A stretch of 64,000 bases of DNA from Fulvitalea axinellae (lineage in GTDB: Bacteria > Bacteroidota > Bacteroidia > Cytophagales > Cyclobacteriaceae): the NCBI RefSeq assembly GCF_036492835.1, contig NZ_AP025315.1, positions 62,001 through 126,000 on the forward strand, given 5' to 3'. How positions within the stretch are numbered: the first letter of the stretch is position 1; each line of letters opens with the position of its first letter. Below are positions 8,853-17,366 of this stretch, piece after piece. The notes below the pieces were generated by a model that was not told the origin of the DNA, did not search any database, and saw only the letters and a list, made by a program, of their open reading frames with translations. Both the position numbers and the translations under genes were made by a program.

Positions 8853-9791
8853 CTAGTTATTCTCAAGCATTTCCTTCATTACCGATTGGGCTGCGAATAT
8901 TCTGTTTTCGGCTTGCTTCAATACGATTGAATTGTCTACTACCGAATCACTCGCCACCAAATTTCTGCGCAAAGGAAGGCAATGCATAAACTTGCCGTTG
9001 TTGGTCAATGACATTTTTTCCTGTGTCACCGTCCAATCGGCGTTATCGCCCGGGAGCTTTCCGTAGCGGTCATAGCTACTCCAACTTTTGGCGTAGACGA
9101 AATCCGCACCGTCCAGAGCTTCCGCCTGCTCGTGAGTCACTTTTACACCCCTGAGGAATTCGGGAGCCGGGTTATACCCTTTCGGATTCGCCAAGGTGAT
9201 ATCCCAACCGAACGCCGCCGCCCATTCCAAAAACGAATTTCCTACGGCTTGCGGCAAAGGCTTGACGTGAGGAGCCCAAGTAACGGCGATTTTCGGACGA
9301 ACGATTCCTGATTCGTAAATCGTAATCATATCGGCCAATGACTGGAGCGGGTGGCGAATAGCCGACTCAAGGCTAACCACCGGCACAGACGAATGCTGGA
9401 TGAATTGGTTCAAAATGCGTTCGGCATAGTCTTCCTCACGGTTTTGCAAGCCGGCGAAAGTCCTCACCCCGATGATGTCGCAATAAAGGCTGACTACCCT
9501 TACGGCTTCCTTGACGTGCTCGGCTTTGTCACCGTTCATTACCACGCCGTCCTCAAACTCAAGCTTCCAACCGTCTTCGTTGATATCGAAAACCATCACT
9601 TCCATTCCCAAGTTCATAGCCGCTTTCTGAGTACTCAGGCGGGTCCTGAGGCTAGGGTTCAGGAAAATAAGGCAAACGGTTTTATTCTTTCCCAAAGCTT
9701 TGTGGGCATATGGGCTCGCTTTCAATTCGAGAGCGCTTTCCACCAATTTCTTGGGGTCGGCTACATCATGTACGCTAGTGAACTGTTTCAT
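8853..9791 (-). CDS. argF': N-succinylornithine carbamoyltransferase (ArgF')
   Basis: 312 aa. It transfers carbamoyl from carbamoyl phosphate to N-acylated ornithine. The carbamoyl-phosphate loop FLNPSLRTR (about residues 43-51) with RLSTQKA is characteristic of the acetyl/succinyl-ornithine branch rather than classical OTCase (SxRTR). The residue that decides acetyl versus succinyl (Pro90 in the Bacteroides fragilis enzyme, Glu92 in the Xanthomonas enzyme) falls on Ala90 here, in the GDKAEH segment. Published swap mutants with small residues favoured succinylornithine, so I call it the succinyl type. Operon member between argD and argB. Confidence 0.9.
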   Translation of the reverse strand: MKQFTSVHDVADPKKLVESALELKASPYAHKALGKNKTVCLIFLNPSLRTRLSTQKAAMNLGMEVMVFDINEDGWKLEFEDGVVMNGDKAEHVKEAVRVVSLYCDIIGVRTFAGLQNREEDYAERILNQFIQHSSVPVVSLESAIRHPLQSLADMITIYESGIVRPKIAVTWAPHVKPLPQAVGNSFLEWAAAFGWDITLANPKGYNPAPEFLRGVKVTHEQAEALDGADFVYAKSWSSYDRYGKLPGDNADWTVTQEKMSLTNNGKFMHCLPLRRNLVASDSVVDNSIVLKQAENRIFAAQSVMKEMLENN

Positions 9792-9860
9792 CTCGTATGT
9801 CGGTATTCGGTACTTTGTAAAATCGCCACGGTTTCGGTGCGTGGCAAAAGGCCCGCGGGG

Positions 9861-11000
9861 TTAGGCGGGACAGGCGCTCAGCTGAAGTTTCAACTGACTG
9901 AAGAATGTCCCGATCATCTCGGCGCTAACATTCAACGGAGGCAAGATCCGCAATACGTTAGGGTTTGACGCGTTGCCAGTGAAAATCTTGCTCTCAAGCA
10001 GTAAGTTTTTGCGCAGTTGCGCTATCGGGGATTCGAACTCAAAGCCTAGCATAAGGCCTTTTCCCGTAATTTTCTTAATCTCAGGAATGTCTTCCGCAAG
10101 ATTACGGGCCAACTCTTCCATGACGATGGCATTGTCCATCAGGTTCTCCTTCTCGATAATATCGAGAACGGAAAGCGCCGCGGCGCATGCCAAATGGTTT
10201 CCTCCGAAAGTAGTTCCCAAAAGTCCGTAAGAAGCTTCGAAGTCCGGAGAGATCAGGGCTGCTCCCACCGGAAAACCATTGCCCAATCCCTTGGCCACCG
10301 TTACGATATCCGGCTTGATTCCGGCCCATTGGTGGGCGAAAAATTTGCCCGTACGGCCAGCTCCGGCCTGTACTTCGTCGGCGATGAGTTTCGCATCGTA
10401 TTTTGCGCAAAGATTTGAAAGGCCTTGCTGGAACTCGTGGCTGGCTTCGCGGATACCCGCTACGCCTTGCAAAGGTTCGTAGATTACGGCACAAACATCT
10501 CCTTTGGCTAGCTCGGCCTCAACAGCTTCCAGGTCATTAAAAGGAACGATACTCACATGGTCCGTAGGGTTGGCCGGCGCCTGGATTTTTGGATTGTCTG
10601 TTACGGCAACGGCGAGTGAGGTGCGGCCGTGGAAACCTTTTTCGAAAGCGACAACTTTCTTTTTTCCGGTTGCGAAAGACGCGAGTTTCAAAGCGTTTTC
10701 ATTCGCTTCGGCACCGCTGCTACACAGGAAAAGACTGTAATCGGCGTATTCCGACACCTCCCCTAGCCTCTCGGCTAATTTGCTTTGTACGGGGTTGATT
10801 ACCGAATTGGAATAAAACGCGAGTTTTTCCAATTGGCTCTGGATTCCGGCCACATAATCGGGATGGCTATGCCCTACGCTGATTACGGCATGACCGCCGT
10901 ACAGGTCGAGGTATTTCTGCCCCTGATCATCATAAACATAACAACCTTCGCCTTTGGCGATAGTGACTGGATTAAGCGGATATACGTCGAAAAGATTCAT
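9861..11000 (-). CDS. argD: Acetyl/succinylornithine aminotransferase ArgD
   Basis: 379 aa PLP-dependent class III aminotransferase that converts N-acylglutamate semialdehyde to N-acylornithine using glutamate. It shows the SSGAEANE segment (residues 94-101), the DEVQAGAGRTG segment (about 208-218) and the PLP Lys237 in VAKGLGNGFP. Length and motifs are full. ATG at 10998-11000. The gap to argF' is 69 bp and to argC 38 bp, all on the minus strand. Confidence 0.94.
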   Translation of the reverse strand: MNLFDVYPLNPVTIAKGEGCYVYDDQGQKYLDLYGGHAVISVGHSHPDYVAGIQSQLEKLAFYSNSVINPVQSKLAERLGEVSEYADYSLFLCSSGAEANENALKLASFATGKKKVVAFEKGFHGRTSLAVAVTDNPKIQAPANPTDHVSIVPFNDLEAVEAELAKGDVCAVIYEPLQGVAGIREASHEFQQGLSNLCAKYDAKLIADEVQAGAGRTGKFFAHQWAGIKPDIVTVAKGLGNGFPVGAALISPDFEASYGLLGTTFGGNHLACAAALSVLDIIEKENLMDNAIVMEELARNLAEDIPEIKKITGKGLMLGFEFESPIAQLRKNLLLESKIFTGNASNPNVLRILPPLNVSAEMIGTFFSQLKLQLSACPA

Positions 11001-11038
11001 TGTCGCTGTTAGTTTTCAGATTCCGTTTCCGGAAGAAA

Positions 11039-12013
11039 TTAGAATGCGCTTGGTTTGAGTTTCAAGCCCAAAGTTTCTTCAAGGCCAAACATAAGGTTCA
11101 TGTTATGCAGGGCTTGGCCGGAGGCTCCTTTCAAGAGGTTGTCAATCACGGCCGTAACGTGTAGCGTTCCGTCATAGACTTTAACATTGATAAGGCATTT
11201 GTTAGTGTTCACGGCCTGCTTGAGCGCCACGTCTTTTTCGGATACGATAGTGAACGGATGTCCTTCGTAAAATTCCGAGTACAGTTTGTGGGCTTCTTCG
11301 GTTGTGCCGTCAAACTCAGTGTAGGCGCTGATAAAGATTCCGCGAGAGAAGTTGCCGCGAACGGGAACGAAATGCAGTTTGTTTTCGAACTCGCCGGCAG
11401 TTTGCCATGAGCGAACGATCTCGTCTACGTGCTGGTGGCCAAATGCCTTATATACAGACACGTTATTGTCGCGCCAGCTGAAATGCGTGGTTCCTGTCGG
11501 GCGTTGTCCAGCTCCGGTAGAGCCTGTCACGCCATGTACGTGAACGTTGGAGCCCAACTTTCCAGCTTTGGCCAAAGGCAACATCGACAACTGGATTCCT
11601 GTGGCGAAACACCCCGGGTTGGCGATATATTTTGCCGAACGAACGGCATCTTTGTTCAATTCGGGAAGGCCGTAGATAAACTCGTCGTTTTTCCAGGCAC
11701 AAGTATCGGCCAAGCGGAAATCGTGGCTGAGGTCGATTACGTTGGTGTTGGCTCCCAAGTCGGTAGTTTCCATAAACTCTCTCGACTTTCCGTGTCCCAT
11801 ACACAAGAACACCACATCGCAGTCTTTGGAAAGATCAGCGTCAAAACAAAGATCAGTTTCCCCTTCCAAGTCAGTGTGGATGTCCGAGATCTTTTTCCCT
11901 TTTTGGCTATTACTCTGCGCCGAAACCAACTCGGTTTCCGGATGATTGATAAGCAACCGCAACAGCTCTCCGGCCGTGTAGCCGGCTGCGCCCGCTATTC
12001 CCACCTTGATCAT
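11039..12013 (-). CDS. argC: N-acyl-gamma-glutamyl-phosphate reductase ArgC
   Basis: 324 aa. NADPH-dependent reductase making the semialdehyde from N-acylglutamyl phosphate. The N-terminal Rossmann motif GIAGAAGYTAGELLR (residues 5-19) and the active-site Cys135 in ANPGCFATG are seen. A HGVTGSTGAGQ segment follows. ATG at 12011-12013. It lies directly after the GNAT gene; in many Bacteroidota argG is found between these two genes but not here. Confidence 0.95.
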   Translation of the reverse strand: MIKVGIAGAAGYTAGELLRLLINHPETELVSAQSNSQKGKKISDIHTDLEGETDLCFDADLSKDCDVVFLCMGHGKSREFMETTDLGANTNVIDLSHDFRLADTCAWKNDEFIYGLPELNKDAVRSAKYIANPGCFATGIQLSMLPLAKAGKLGSNVHVHGVTGSTGAGQRPTGTTHFSWRDNNVSVYKAFGHQHVDEIVRSWQTAGEFENKLHFVPVRGNFSRGIFISAYTEFDGTTEEAHKLYSEFYEGHPFTIVSEKDVALKQAVNTNKCLINVKVYDGTLHVTAVIDNLLKGASGQALHNMNLMFGLEETLGLKLKPSAF

Positions 12014-12106
12014 TACCTTAAGTCTTTAGGAATGTCACGGGAAAGCTAAGCGAAAGCCACCCGCAACGCTGTGAATATTTTATTTCAGAAACAGTAATGG
12101 TTTCTG

Positions 12107-12667
12107 TTATTGCTTGTTCTCGTCGTTTTCCGGCCTGTAGACCATCCCCGTGCAGAGGCAGTATTTTCGATCGGTACGTTGAAGAATATCGAAGTTTCTA
12201 CAACTTCCGCATCCTTGCCAAAAAGCTTTGTCTGAGGTCAGTTCGGAAAACGTAACGGGGCGGTAACCCAACTCCGAATTGATTCTCATCACCTGGGCAC
12301 TTGTCGTTATACCGAAAATCGAGGCTTGCGGATAAAGCTCCCTAGACAATCGAAAAATGCGTTTCTTAATCTTTTTCGCCACTCCTTGTCCCCTAAAGGC
12401 TGGATTTACGATAAGCCCGGAATTCACGACATAACGGCCGTGTTCCCAAGTCTCTATATAGCAGAATCCGGCCACTTCTGACCCACTAAAAGCGATAACG
12501 GCCTTTCCGTCACTGATTTTCGTCCGGATATAGTCAACGGACCGCTTGGCGATTCCCGTACCGCGCTGTTTTGCGGAAGCCTCGATCATTTCGCATATTT
12601 CATCAGCGAAACGCTCATGCGTTACTTCCGTAACTTCTACTTTTATGTCTACAATAGTCGTTGTCAT
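12107..12667 (-). CDS. GNAT N-acyltransferase, probable first enzyme of arginine synthesis
   Basis: 186 aa. A GNAT acetyl-CoA-binding segment RGQGVAKKI lies at about residues 92-100, preceded by the V-N-P-x-F-R-G strand. The C-terminal third carries CGSC and CLC cysteine pairs that could bind metal, a feature I associate with the Bacteroidota GNAT that starts arginine operons. As first gene ahead of argCDF'B it is the likely N-acyl(succinyl)-glutamate synthase, replacing ArgA/ArgJ. The role is inferred from position; the fold is clear. A TACTTTTG box about 37 bases upstream of the start suggests its own promoter. Confidence 0.82.
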   Translation of the reverse strand: MTTTIVDIKVEVTEVTHERFADEICEMIEASAKQRGTGIAKRSVDYIRTKISDGKAVIAFSGSEVAGFCYIETWEHGRYVVNSGLIVNPAFRGQGVAKKIKKRIFRLSRELYPQASIFGITTSAQVMRINSELGYRPVTFSELTSDKAFWQGCGSCRNFDILQRTDRKYCLCTGMVYRPENDENKQ

Positions 12668-12703
12668 ATACTGCGCGATGTTTGTCTATCGCTGTTTCAT
12701 GAT

Positions 12704-12711
12704 CAAAAGTA
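12704..12711 (-). promoter_or_regulatory. Bacteroidota-type -7 box (TACTTTTG) for the arginine operon
   Basis: The minus strand reads TACTTTTG, an exact TAnnTTTG match, ending 36 bases before the GNAT ATG. I see no clear -33 TTG at the right spacing, so confidence is limited. Confidence 0.4.
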
Positions 12712-12810
12712 GGCAAGTCATCTAGATATGAGAATTAATCAGAATAAAAAAATAGAAATTTAATTAAACGTTATTATATAAACTTTATGTTTGTTTTAAT
12801 ACTATTTAGA

Positions 12811-12843
12811 TAAATAAAAAACGCTTCGAGGAACGAAGCGTTT
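12811..12843 (-). terminator. Strong intrinsic terminator ending the candidate small RNA
   Basis: On the minus strand a perfect 10-bp stem (AAACGCTTCG with CGAAGCGTTT) and 5-base loop are followed by TTTATTTA. It is located 144 bases before the GNAT start, with no coding gene ending upstream of it. Confidence 0.75.
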
Positions 12844-12984
12844 AGAGTTCACAATTTATTAGTGGCTGAGTTCCTGCTAAGACTTACAGCCACATTTATT
12901 CATAACCTGACAGAATCAATTTTGGTACGCAATCTATTATTGCGATCGCCCTTTTTATTGGGCTACTTTCAAACGGAAAACAAT
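12812..12984 (-). ncRNA. Candidate structured small RNA upstream of the arginine operon
   Basis: Minus-strand stretch of about 170 bases with no open frame. A TACATTTG box (12996 to 12989) lies just upstream. In transcript order it holds a GCCC/GGGC hairpin (12963-12948), a 6-bp CGCAAT/ATTGCG hairpin with a 5-base loop (12944-12928), a 7-bp GTGGCTG/CAGCCAC stem with an 18-base loop (12893-12862), and a 10-bp terminator hairpin. The arginine operon appears to have a separate promoter after the terminator, so this looks like an independent RNA rather than only an attenuator. I cannot match it to a known family; 6S RNA is one possibility by size. Confidence 0.45.
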
Positions 12985-12988
12985 TTTA

Positions 12989-12996
12989 CAAATGTA
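12989..12996 (-). promoter_or_regulatory. Bacteroidota-type -7 box (TACATTTG) for the candidate small RNA
   Basis: The minus strand reads TACATTTG, an exact match to TAnnTTTG. It lies 146 bases upstream of the terminator hairpin; the -33 element is unclear. Confidence 0.35.
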
Positions 12997-13187
12997 TAAT
13001 GAATAAACAAACATATATGCATTGTATTTCAAATACTATTTTACCTTTGTAAGGTTCTGGCTTAAAAAATAAAATAATTTGGCTTGAAAAATATTGTACC
13101 AGTTCAGACCATATCTATCATATTTCAATAAAAAAGTGACACTTTCACAAATGTCACTCTTTGTATTACCAATATGGTCAATTAACG

Positions 13188-13946
13188 TTACGCCGCGATC
13201 TTCCTACTTTCCGACGAACGTTTGCCTTTCATTGTAATTACCCCAACTTTATCAAGCAACAATATTATCAGGTACGTAAAATCCACTTCGTGCCAACGCT
13301 CCCCGAAGTTAGCTTTGCCTCCATTATGGTGATGGTTATTGTGATAAGACTCTCCCATCATCAAAAAGTCGAAGGGAAGAAAGTTTTTCGAGGTGTCGTT
13401 TACCTTATGGTTGACGTATCCATACTTGTGCGCGAACCAGTTGATAATCGCACCGTGGATTGGCGACATCAGGAAGTGGATCGGCAACAGGAGAAACATC
13501 CACCATTCTGTAGCAAATGCGATATAAAACAACCCGTATGCGGTTCCCCAAGCCAAACGTGAAGCCATATGACTGGCGAATTTGTCAAACGCATCCCAAC
13601 GCGGAACGCCTTTTTTAAACTTTGCGTCTACTGGGTATCGGTCTCTGGTTACTGCCGAATAAATTGTCTTCGTTTTCCACATCATCTTAAACAGCGTCTC
13701 GTCATACTTTGGAGAGTGCGGGTCTTGAGGAGTGTCGGCAAACGCATGGTGCAAGCGGTGCATTACACCATAGCCGTAAGCGCTCAAGTAATTTGAACCC
13801 TGAAAGATATATGTAAGGATAAAGAAGAGTTTCTCCATTCTTTCCGACATACGGAAAGCCCCGTGCGCAGCGTAACGGTGGAGAAAGAAGGTTTGAAAGA
13901 AGAGCGAGGTATACCAATGCCCTACAAAAAACGCTAAAATAATCAT
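13188..13946 (-). CDS. Membrane fatty-acid (acyl) desaturase
   Basis: 252 aa with the ATG start at 13944-13946. A TTG 16 codons upstream (13994) is also open but would add a polar leader untypical for this family. Three histidine boxes of di-iron desaturases are present: HRYAAH (residues 23-28), HRLHH (63-67) and a C-terminal HNNHH. Several hydrophobic segments span the membrane. The enzyme introduces a double bond in acyl chains, typically the Delta9 position, and so tunes membrane fluidity. Single-gene unit with a TACTTTTG box upstream. Confidence 0.92.
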   Translation of the reverse strand: MIILAFFVGHWYTSLFFQTFFLHRYAAHGAFRMSERMEKLFFILTYIFQGSNYLSAYGYGVMHRLHHAFADTPQDPHSPKYDETLFKMMWKTKTIYSAVTRDRYPVDAKFKKGVPRWDAFDKFASHMASRLAWGTAYGLFYIAFATEWWMFLLLPIHFLMSPIHGAIINWFAHKYGYVNHKVNDTSKNFLPFDFLMMGESYHNNHHHNGGKANFGERWHEVDFTYLIILLLDKVGVITMKGKRSSESRKIAA

Positions 13947-14040
13947 CTTTACGGTCAGTTTGATTGTTAGTCTTATTTCATAAGACAATGGCAATCCCTT
14001 TCCGTGACAGAATTCGGTATTATTTTATTGGAAAACACTA

Positions 14041-14048
14041 CAAAAGTA
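14041..14048 (-). promoter_or_regulatory. Bacteroidota-type -7 box (TACTTTTG) for the desaturase gene
   Basis: The minus strand reads TACTTTTG, the same octamer as in front of the arginine operon. It implies a leader of about 90 bases to the ATG at 13946, or about 40 to the TTG at 13994. Confidence 0.4.
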
Positions 14049-14081
14049 TACTCCGAAGAGGTTTTTAGGTCACCTTGTATT

Positions 14082-14660
14082 TTAGAGGTCGTTACTTATA
14101 AGCTTTTCCAGATTGATTCTTTCAGGCGCCCCAACCGGCAAAGGAGAAGCCGTCGCATATACGTAAGTGTCTCCTTCTCTGGTAAAAGTCATTACGTCAA
14201 GGTTTAACGCCAGCCTTCTCCTTCTTTTCGTAAAATATTGGACAAGGTTCAGCTTAACGGTATATCGGCCTTCTTGCGGAGATTTGATTACGAACACGGT
14301 TATATCATTTGGATCGTACCTTCTTCTGCCTTTGCTCATGCTTTTGGTTAATCCAGAATAATATCCGTTTAGCAACTCGCGCAGATCGCCTTGCCCAAAA
14401 TTGGAAATGCTATCCAATTTAAATGCGAAAGCGTAAGAGAAGAAATCATCTGAATATGTTTTGAACATTCCGGGCGAAAACCTCAGTTCTTCGTATCCAT
14501 TGTAATCAAGTTCGGGAGCGAAATCGATCGGAAATGCGATTCTTTCATATCTCCATTCCGAAGGCCCCGGGAGCAACACGGCCTCGTCGGTTATGTCTTG
14601 GCTAAACGCATTTAAACAAAACGTAATCGGTAATATTAAAGTAGCTAGGTATTTGAGCAT
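14082..14660 (-). CDS. Secreted protein of unknown function
   Basis: 192 aa with an N-terminal signal peptide (MLKYLATLILPITFCLNAFS-Q). The mature part begins with a PGPSEWRYERI segment and a 'PIDFAPELDYNGYEELRFSPGMF' type region that I have the impression of having seen in other Bacteroidota proteins of unknown function; I cannot name a family. No catalytic motif, lipobox or transmembrane segment beyond the signal is seen. Monocistronic, just upstream of the desaturase on the same strand. Confidence 0.75.
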   Translation of the reverse strand: MLKYLATLILPITFCLNAFSQDITDEAVLLPGPSEWRYERIAFPIDFAPELDYNGYEELRFSPGMFKTYSDDFFSYAFAFKLDSISNFGQGDLRELLNGYYSGLTKSMSKGRRRYDPNDITVFVIKSPQEGRYTVKLNLVQYFTKRRRRLALNLDVMTFTREGDTYVYATASPLPVGAPERINLEKLISNDL

Positions 14661-14995
14661 GATTCCTGATTGATGGGAAAGATTAAATATAAATAAAATA
14701 CTGGATTCGTTAATCGATTAATACTTTAAAGAGGGCGCAAACAGACTCCTTATCCCCTCAAAAAGCAAATAAACACCCTGAATCACAGCGCTTTTCTACT
14801 GTTTTGGTTCATTTACCCTTATTTGTCTTCGCAGTTTTTTAACCGAATCGACTACTCAGCTAAATTGTTTTAATTAAATCTTTAAATACATAACTGATAC
14901 AGCCGACTCGCATTCATGCCTATGTTTGTCAGGCAGTTTGGGAGAATCACAACCAAACTATCACCAAACTCTAAAACCAATTTTCAAAACTGCAA
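14661..14995. other. Intergenic region before the GH95 gene
   Basis: 335 A/T-rich bases between two divergent genes. It should contain promoters in both directions. Apart from the TATGTTTG box at 14921-14928 I see no clear repeat or RNA element. Confidence 0.4.
14921..14928 (+). promoter_or_regulatory. Bacteroidota-type -7 box (TATGTTTG) for the GH95 gene
   Basis: Exact TAnnTTTG match 67 bases upstream of the ATG at 14996, giving a leader of about 60 bases. No clear -33 element. Confidence 0.35.
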
Positions 14996-17305
14996 ATGCG
15001 AACAGGAACAACAATCTTAACGTGTGCAATCACTCTTTTGAGCATAATCGCAAACGGAAAACCGACCGACAGCCTAACGTTATGGTACAAAAAGCCCGCA
15101 AAGAATTGGAACGAGGCTTTGCCCGTAGGTAACGGCTCGTTGGGCGCCATGATTTTCGGAGGGACAAAAACCGAACGGATCCAACTGAACGAGGAAACAT
15201 ATTGGTCGCGCGATGGCGATTATTTCGATAAACCCGGCGCCGGAAGATATCTCAAAAAAATCAGACAACTGATCTTTGAGGGAAAACACGCCGAAGCCGA
15301 GAAACTCGCCCAACAAAAATTTATGGCTAAACGATTGGAAACGGGAACAAACTGTTACCAAACTCTAGGAGACTTATTCATCGAATATGCGGACCGGAAA
15401 CATGTTTACGGATATACGAGATCGCTTGACCTTCAAGGGGCCATTGCCGAAGTGGAGTATATTGCGGACAAAGTAAGGTTCAGGGAGGAATTGATCAGTT
15501 CCAACCCCGACCAGGTTATCGCTTTCAGAATCACGGCATCCAAGCCGGGAGCGCTCTCCGCCACTTTTAAACTTGACCGGACGCAGACCAACCCCGAAAT
15601 TGCTGTTGAAGGCCAAGATATCACAATGAAAGAGATGGCTGGAAAGACTCGTGGAGTTACGGCCCACACTCGCCTACGGATTTTGCCGACAGGCGGAAAA
15701 TTGACTAAGGATGGAAATGGCCTAAAAGTTACAGGTGCCGACGCTTGCTTAGTCATTCTGGCATCGGCTACGGATTTCAATAATGAAAACCCTGAATCCG
15801 TTGTGAAAGAACGCGTTGACAATGCTTCAAAAAAGAGTTTCGAAGATATTCTTTCCGCACATCAGGCCGACTATTCCCGTTATTTCGATCGTCTGTCTAT
15901 CAACTTGGGAAATTCCCAACACCGGTTCTTCCCTACCGACCAGCGACTGGAAGCCGTAAAAAAAGGAGGTTCCGACCCGGGCCTTCTGGAATTGATGTAC
16001 CAATACGGACGTTATCTTCTTATCAGTTCCTCAAGGGAAAATACGATGCCGGCTAACCTCCAAGGCATTTGGGCCGACGGCATCCGCACACCGTGGAATT
16101 CCGATTATCATATCAATATCAACCTGCAGATGAATTATTGGGTGGCGGAAAACGCCAATTTGCCAGAGCTTCACCTGCCACTTTTCGAATATATCGGAAA
16201 CCTTAGGGAAAGCGGTCGCAAAACGGCTAAAAACCTTTACGGATGCCGAGGTTTTACGGCGCATCACGCTTCGGATATTTGGGCGTACACCACCGCTTAC
16301 GGCAAGCCGTCTTATGCGCTTTGGCCGATGGGGGTAGCCTGGATTTCAAGGCATCTGTGGGAGCATTACGAATTTACTCAAGACGAAAAGTTTCTGCGGG
16401 AAACCGCCTATCCTATTCTGCGAGAAGCTTCTTTGTTTTGCTACGATTATCTGACCAAACATCCGAAAACCGGGAAATGGGTTTCGGGTCCGTCCACATC
16501 TCCCGAAAACACTTTTTTTGATTCGGAAGGAAAACGGGCAAGTATAAACATGGGGTCCTCGATGGATCAGCAGATCATTAACGATTTGTTTTCCAATTGT
16601 ATAAAAGCCTCTGAAATTCTGGGAATCGATAAAGGTTATCGTAAAAAGCTGATTGCCAAAAAGAAAAACCTCGCTTCACCGGAAATCGGATCGGACGGAA
16701 GGATTAAGGAATGGAGCGAAGAGTTTAAGGAAGTGAACAAAGGCCACCGGCATATGTCGCACCTATACGGGCTTTATCCGGCGGAGCAATTCTCTTGGCA
16801 GAAAACACCAGAGTTTATGAAAGCCGCCGAGAAAGTTATCCAAACCAGATTGCAGAATGGTGGCGGGCACACAGGCTGGAGTCGCGCTTGGATGATCAAC
16901 TTCTACGCCCGCCTCCGCAGTGGCGACGACGCCGGCTTTAATGTTTACGCGTTGCTTCGCAAATCGACATTACCGAATCTTTTCGACAACCACCCCCCAT
17001 TCCAAATCGACGGTAATTTCGGATTTACGGCCGGCGTTACCGAAATGCTAGTACAGTCGCACGCTGGGCAGATTGTTCTTCTCCCCGCCCTGCCAAAGGA
17101 TTGGGAGACGGGTGAAATTTCGGGTGTAAAGGCCCGTGGCGCTTTTGAGATTAATATGAAATGGGATGAGGGCAAGGTAAAAGAGGCCTCGGTTAAATCC
17201 CTTAAAGGGAATGACTGCTCGATTTCGATTAACGGAAAGGTTTACGATTTTAAAACCGAAGCCGGAAAGACATATAATCTGGAAACAATCGCAGGACAGA
17301 TCTAA
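14996..17305 (+). CDS. Glycoside hydrolase family 95 (alpha-L-fucosidase type)
   Basis: 769 aa with a signal peptide (about residues 1-21). The N-terminal beta-domain starts with the family signature LWYKKPAKNWNEALPVGNG and RIQLNEETYW (to residue 70). In the (alpha/alpha)6 barrel the paired Asn374/Asn376 in YHININLQMNYW match the Asn residues that activate water in GH95. Glu504 in STSPENTF matches the general acid. The family inverts alpha-1,2-L-fucosidic (some alpha-galactosidic) bonds. Full length. It is followed by a convergent gene and then a sulfatase, in keeping with use of sulfated fucose-containing glycans (inference). Confidence 0.93.
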   Translation: MRTGTTILTCAITLLSIIANGKPTDSLTLWYKKPAKNWNEALPVGNGSLGAMIFGGTKTERIQLNEETYWSRDGDYFDKPGAGRYLKKIRQLIFEGKHAEAEKLAQQKFMAKRLETGTNCYQTLGDLFIEYADRKHVYGYTRSLDLQGAIAEVEYIADKVRFREELISSNPDQVIAFRITASKPGALSATFKLDRTQTNPEIAVEGQDITMKEMAGKTRGVTAHTRLRILPTGGKLTKDGNGLKVTGADACLVILASATDFNNENPESVVKERVDNASKKSFEDILSAHQADYSRYFDRLSINLGNSQHRFFPTDQRLEAVKKGGSDPGLLELMYQYGRYLLISSSRENTMPANLQGIWADGIRTPWNSDYHININLQMNYWVAENANLPELHLPLFEYIGNLRESGRKTAKNLYGCRGFTAHHASDIWAYTTAYGKPSYALWPMGVAWISRHLWEHYEFTQDEKFLRETAYPILREASLFCYDYLTKHPKTGKWVSGPSTSPENTFFDSEGKRASINMGSSMDQQIINDLFSNCIKASEILGIDKGYRKKLIAKKKNLASPEIGSDGRIKEWSEEFKEVNKGHRHMSHLYGLYPAEQFSWQKTPEFMKAAEKVIQTRLQNGGGHTGWSRAWMINFYARLRSGDDAGFNVYALLRKSTLPNLFDNHPPFQIDGNFGFTAGVTEMLVQSHAGQIVLLPALPKDWETGEISGVKARGAFEINMKWDEGKVKEASVKSLKGNDCSISINGKVYDFKTEAGKTYNLETIAGQI

Positions 17306-17324
17306 ATTTTTATCCATTTTAAAA

Positions 17325-17366
17325 GAAATAAGGATATCCTTTTAGGGGGTATCCTTATTCCTTTTC
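17325..17366. terminator. Hairpin terminator between convergent genes
   Basis: A 10-bp stem AATAAGGATA/TATCCTTATT, extended by weaker pairs, is flanked by A/T-rich sequence. It overlaps the last codons of the DUF2867 gene and serves both directions. Confidence 0.55.
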
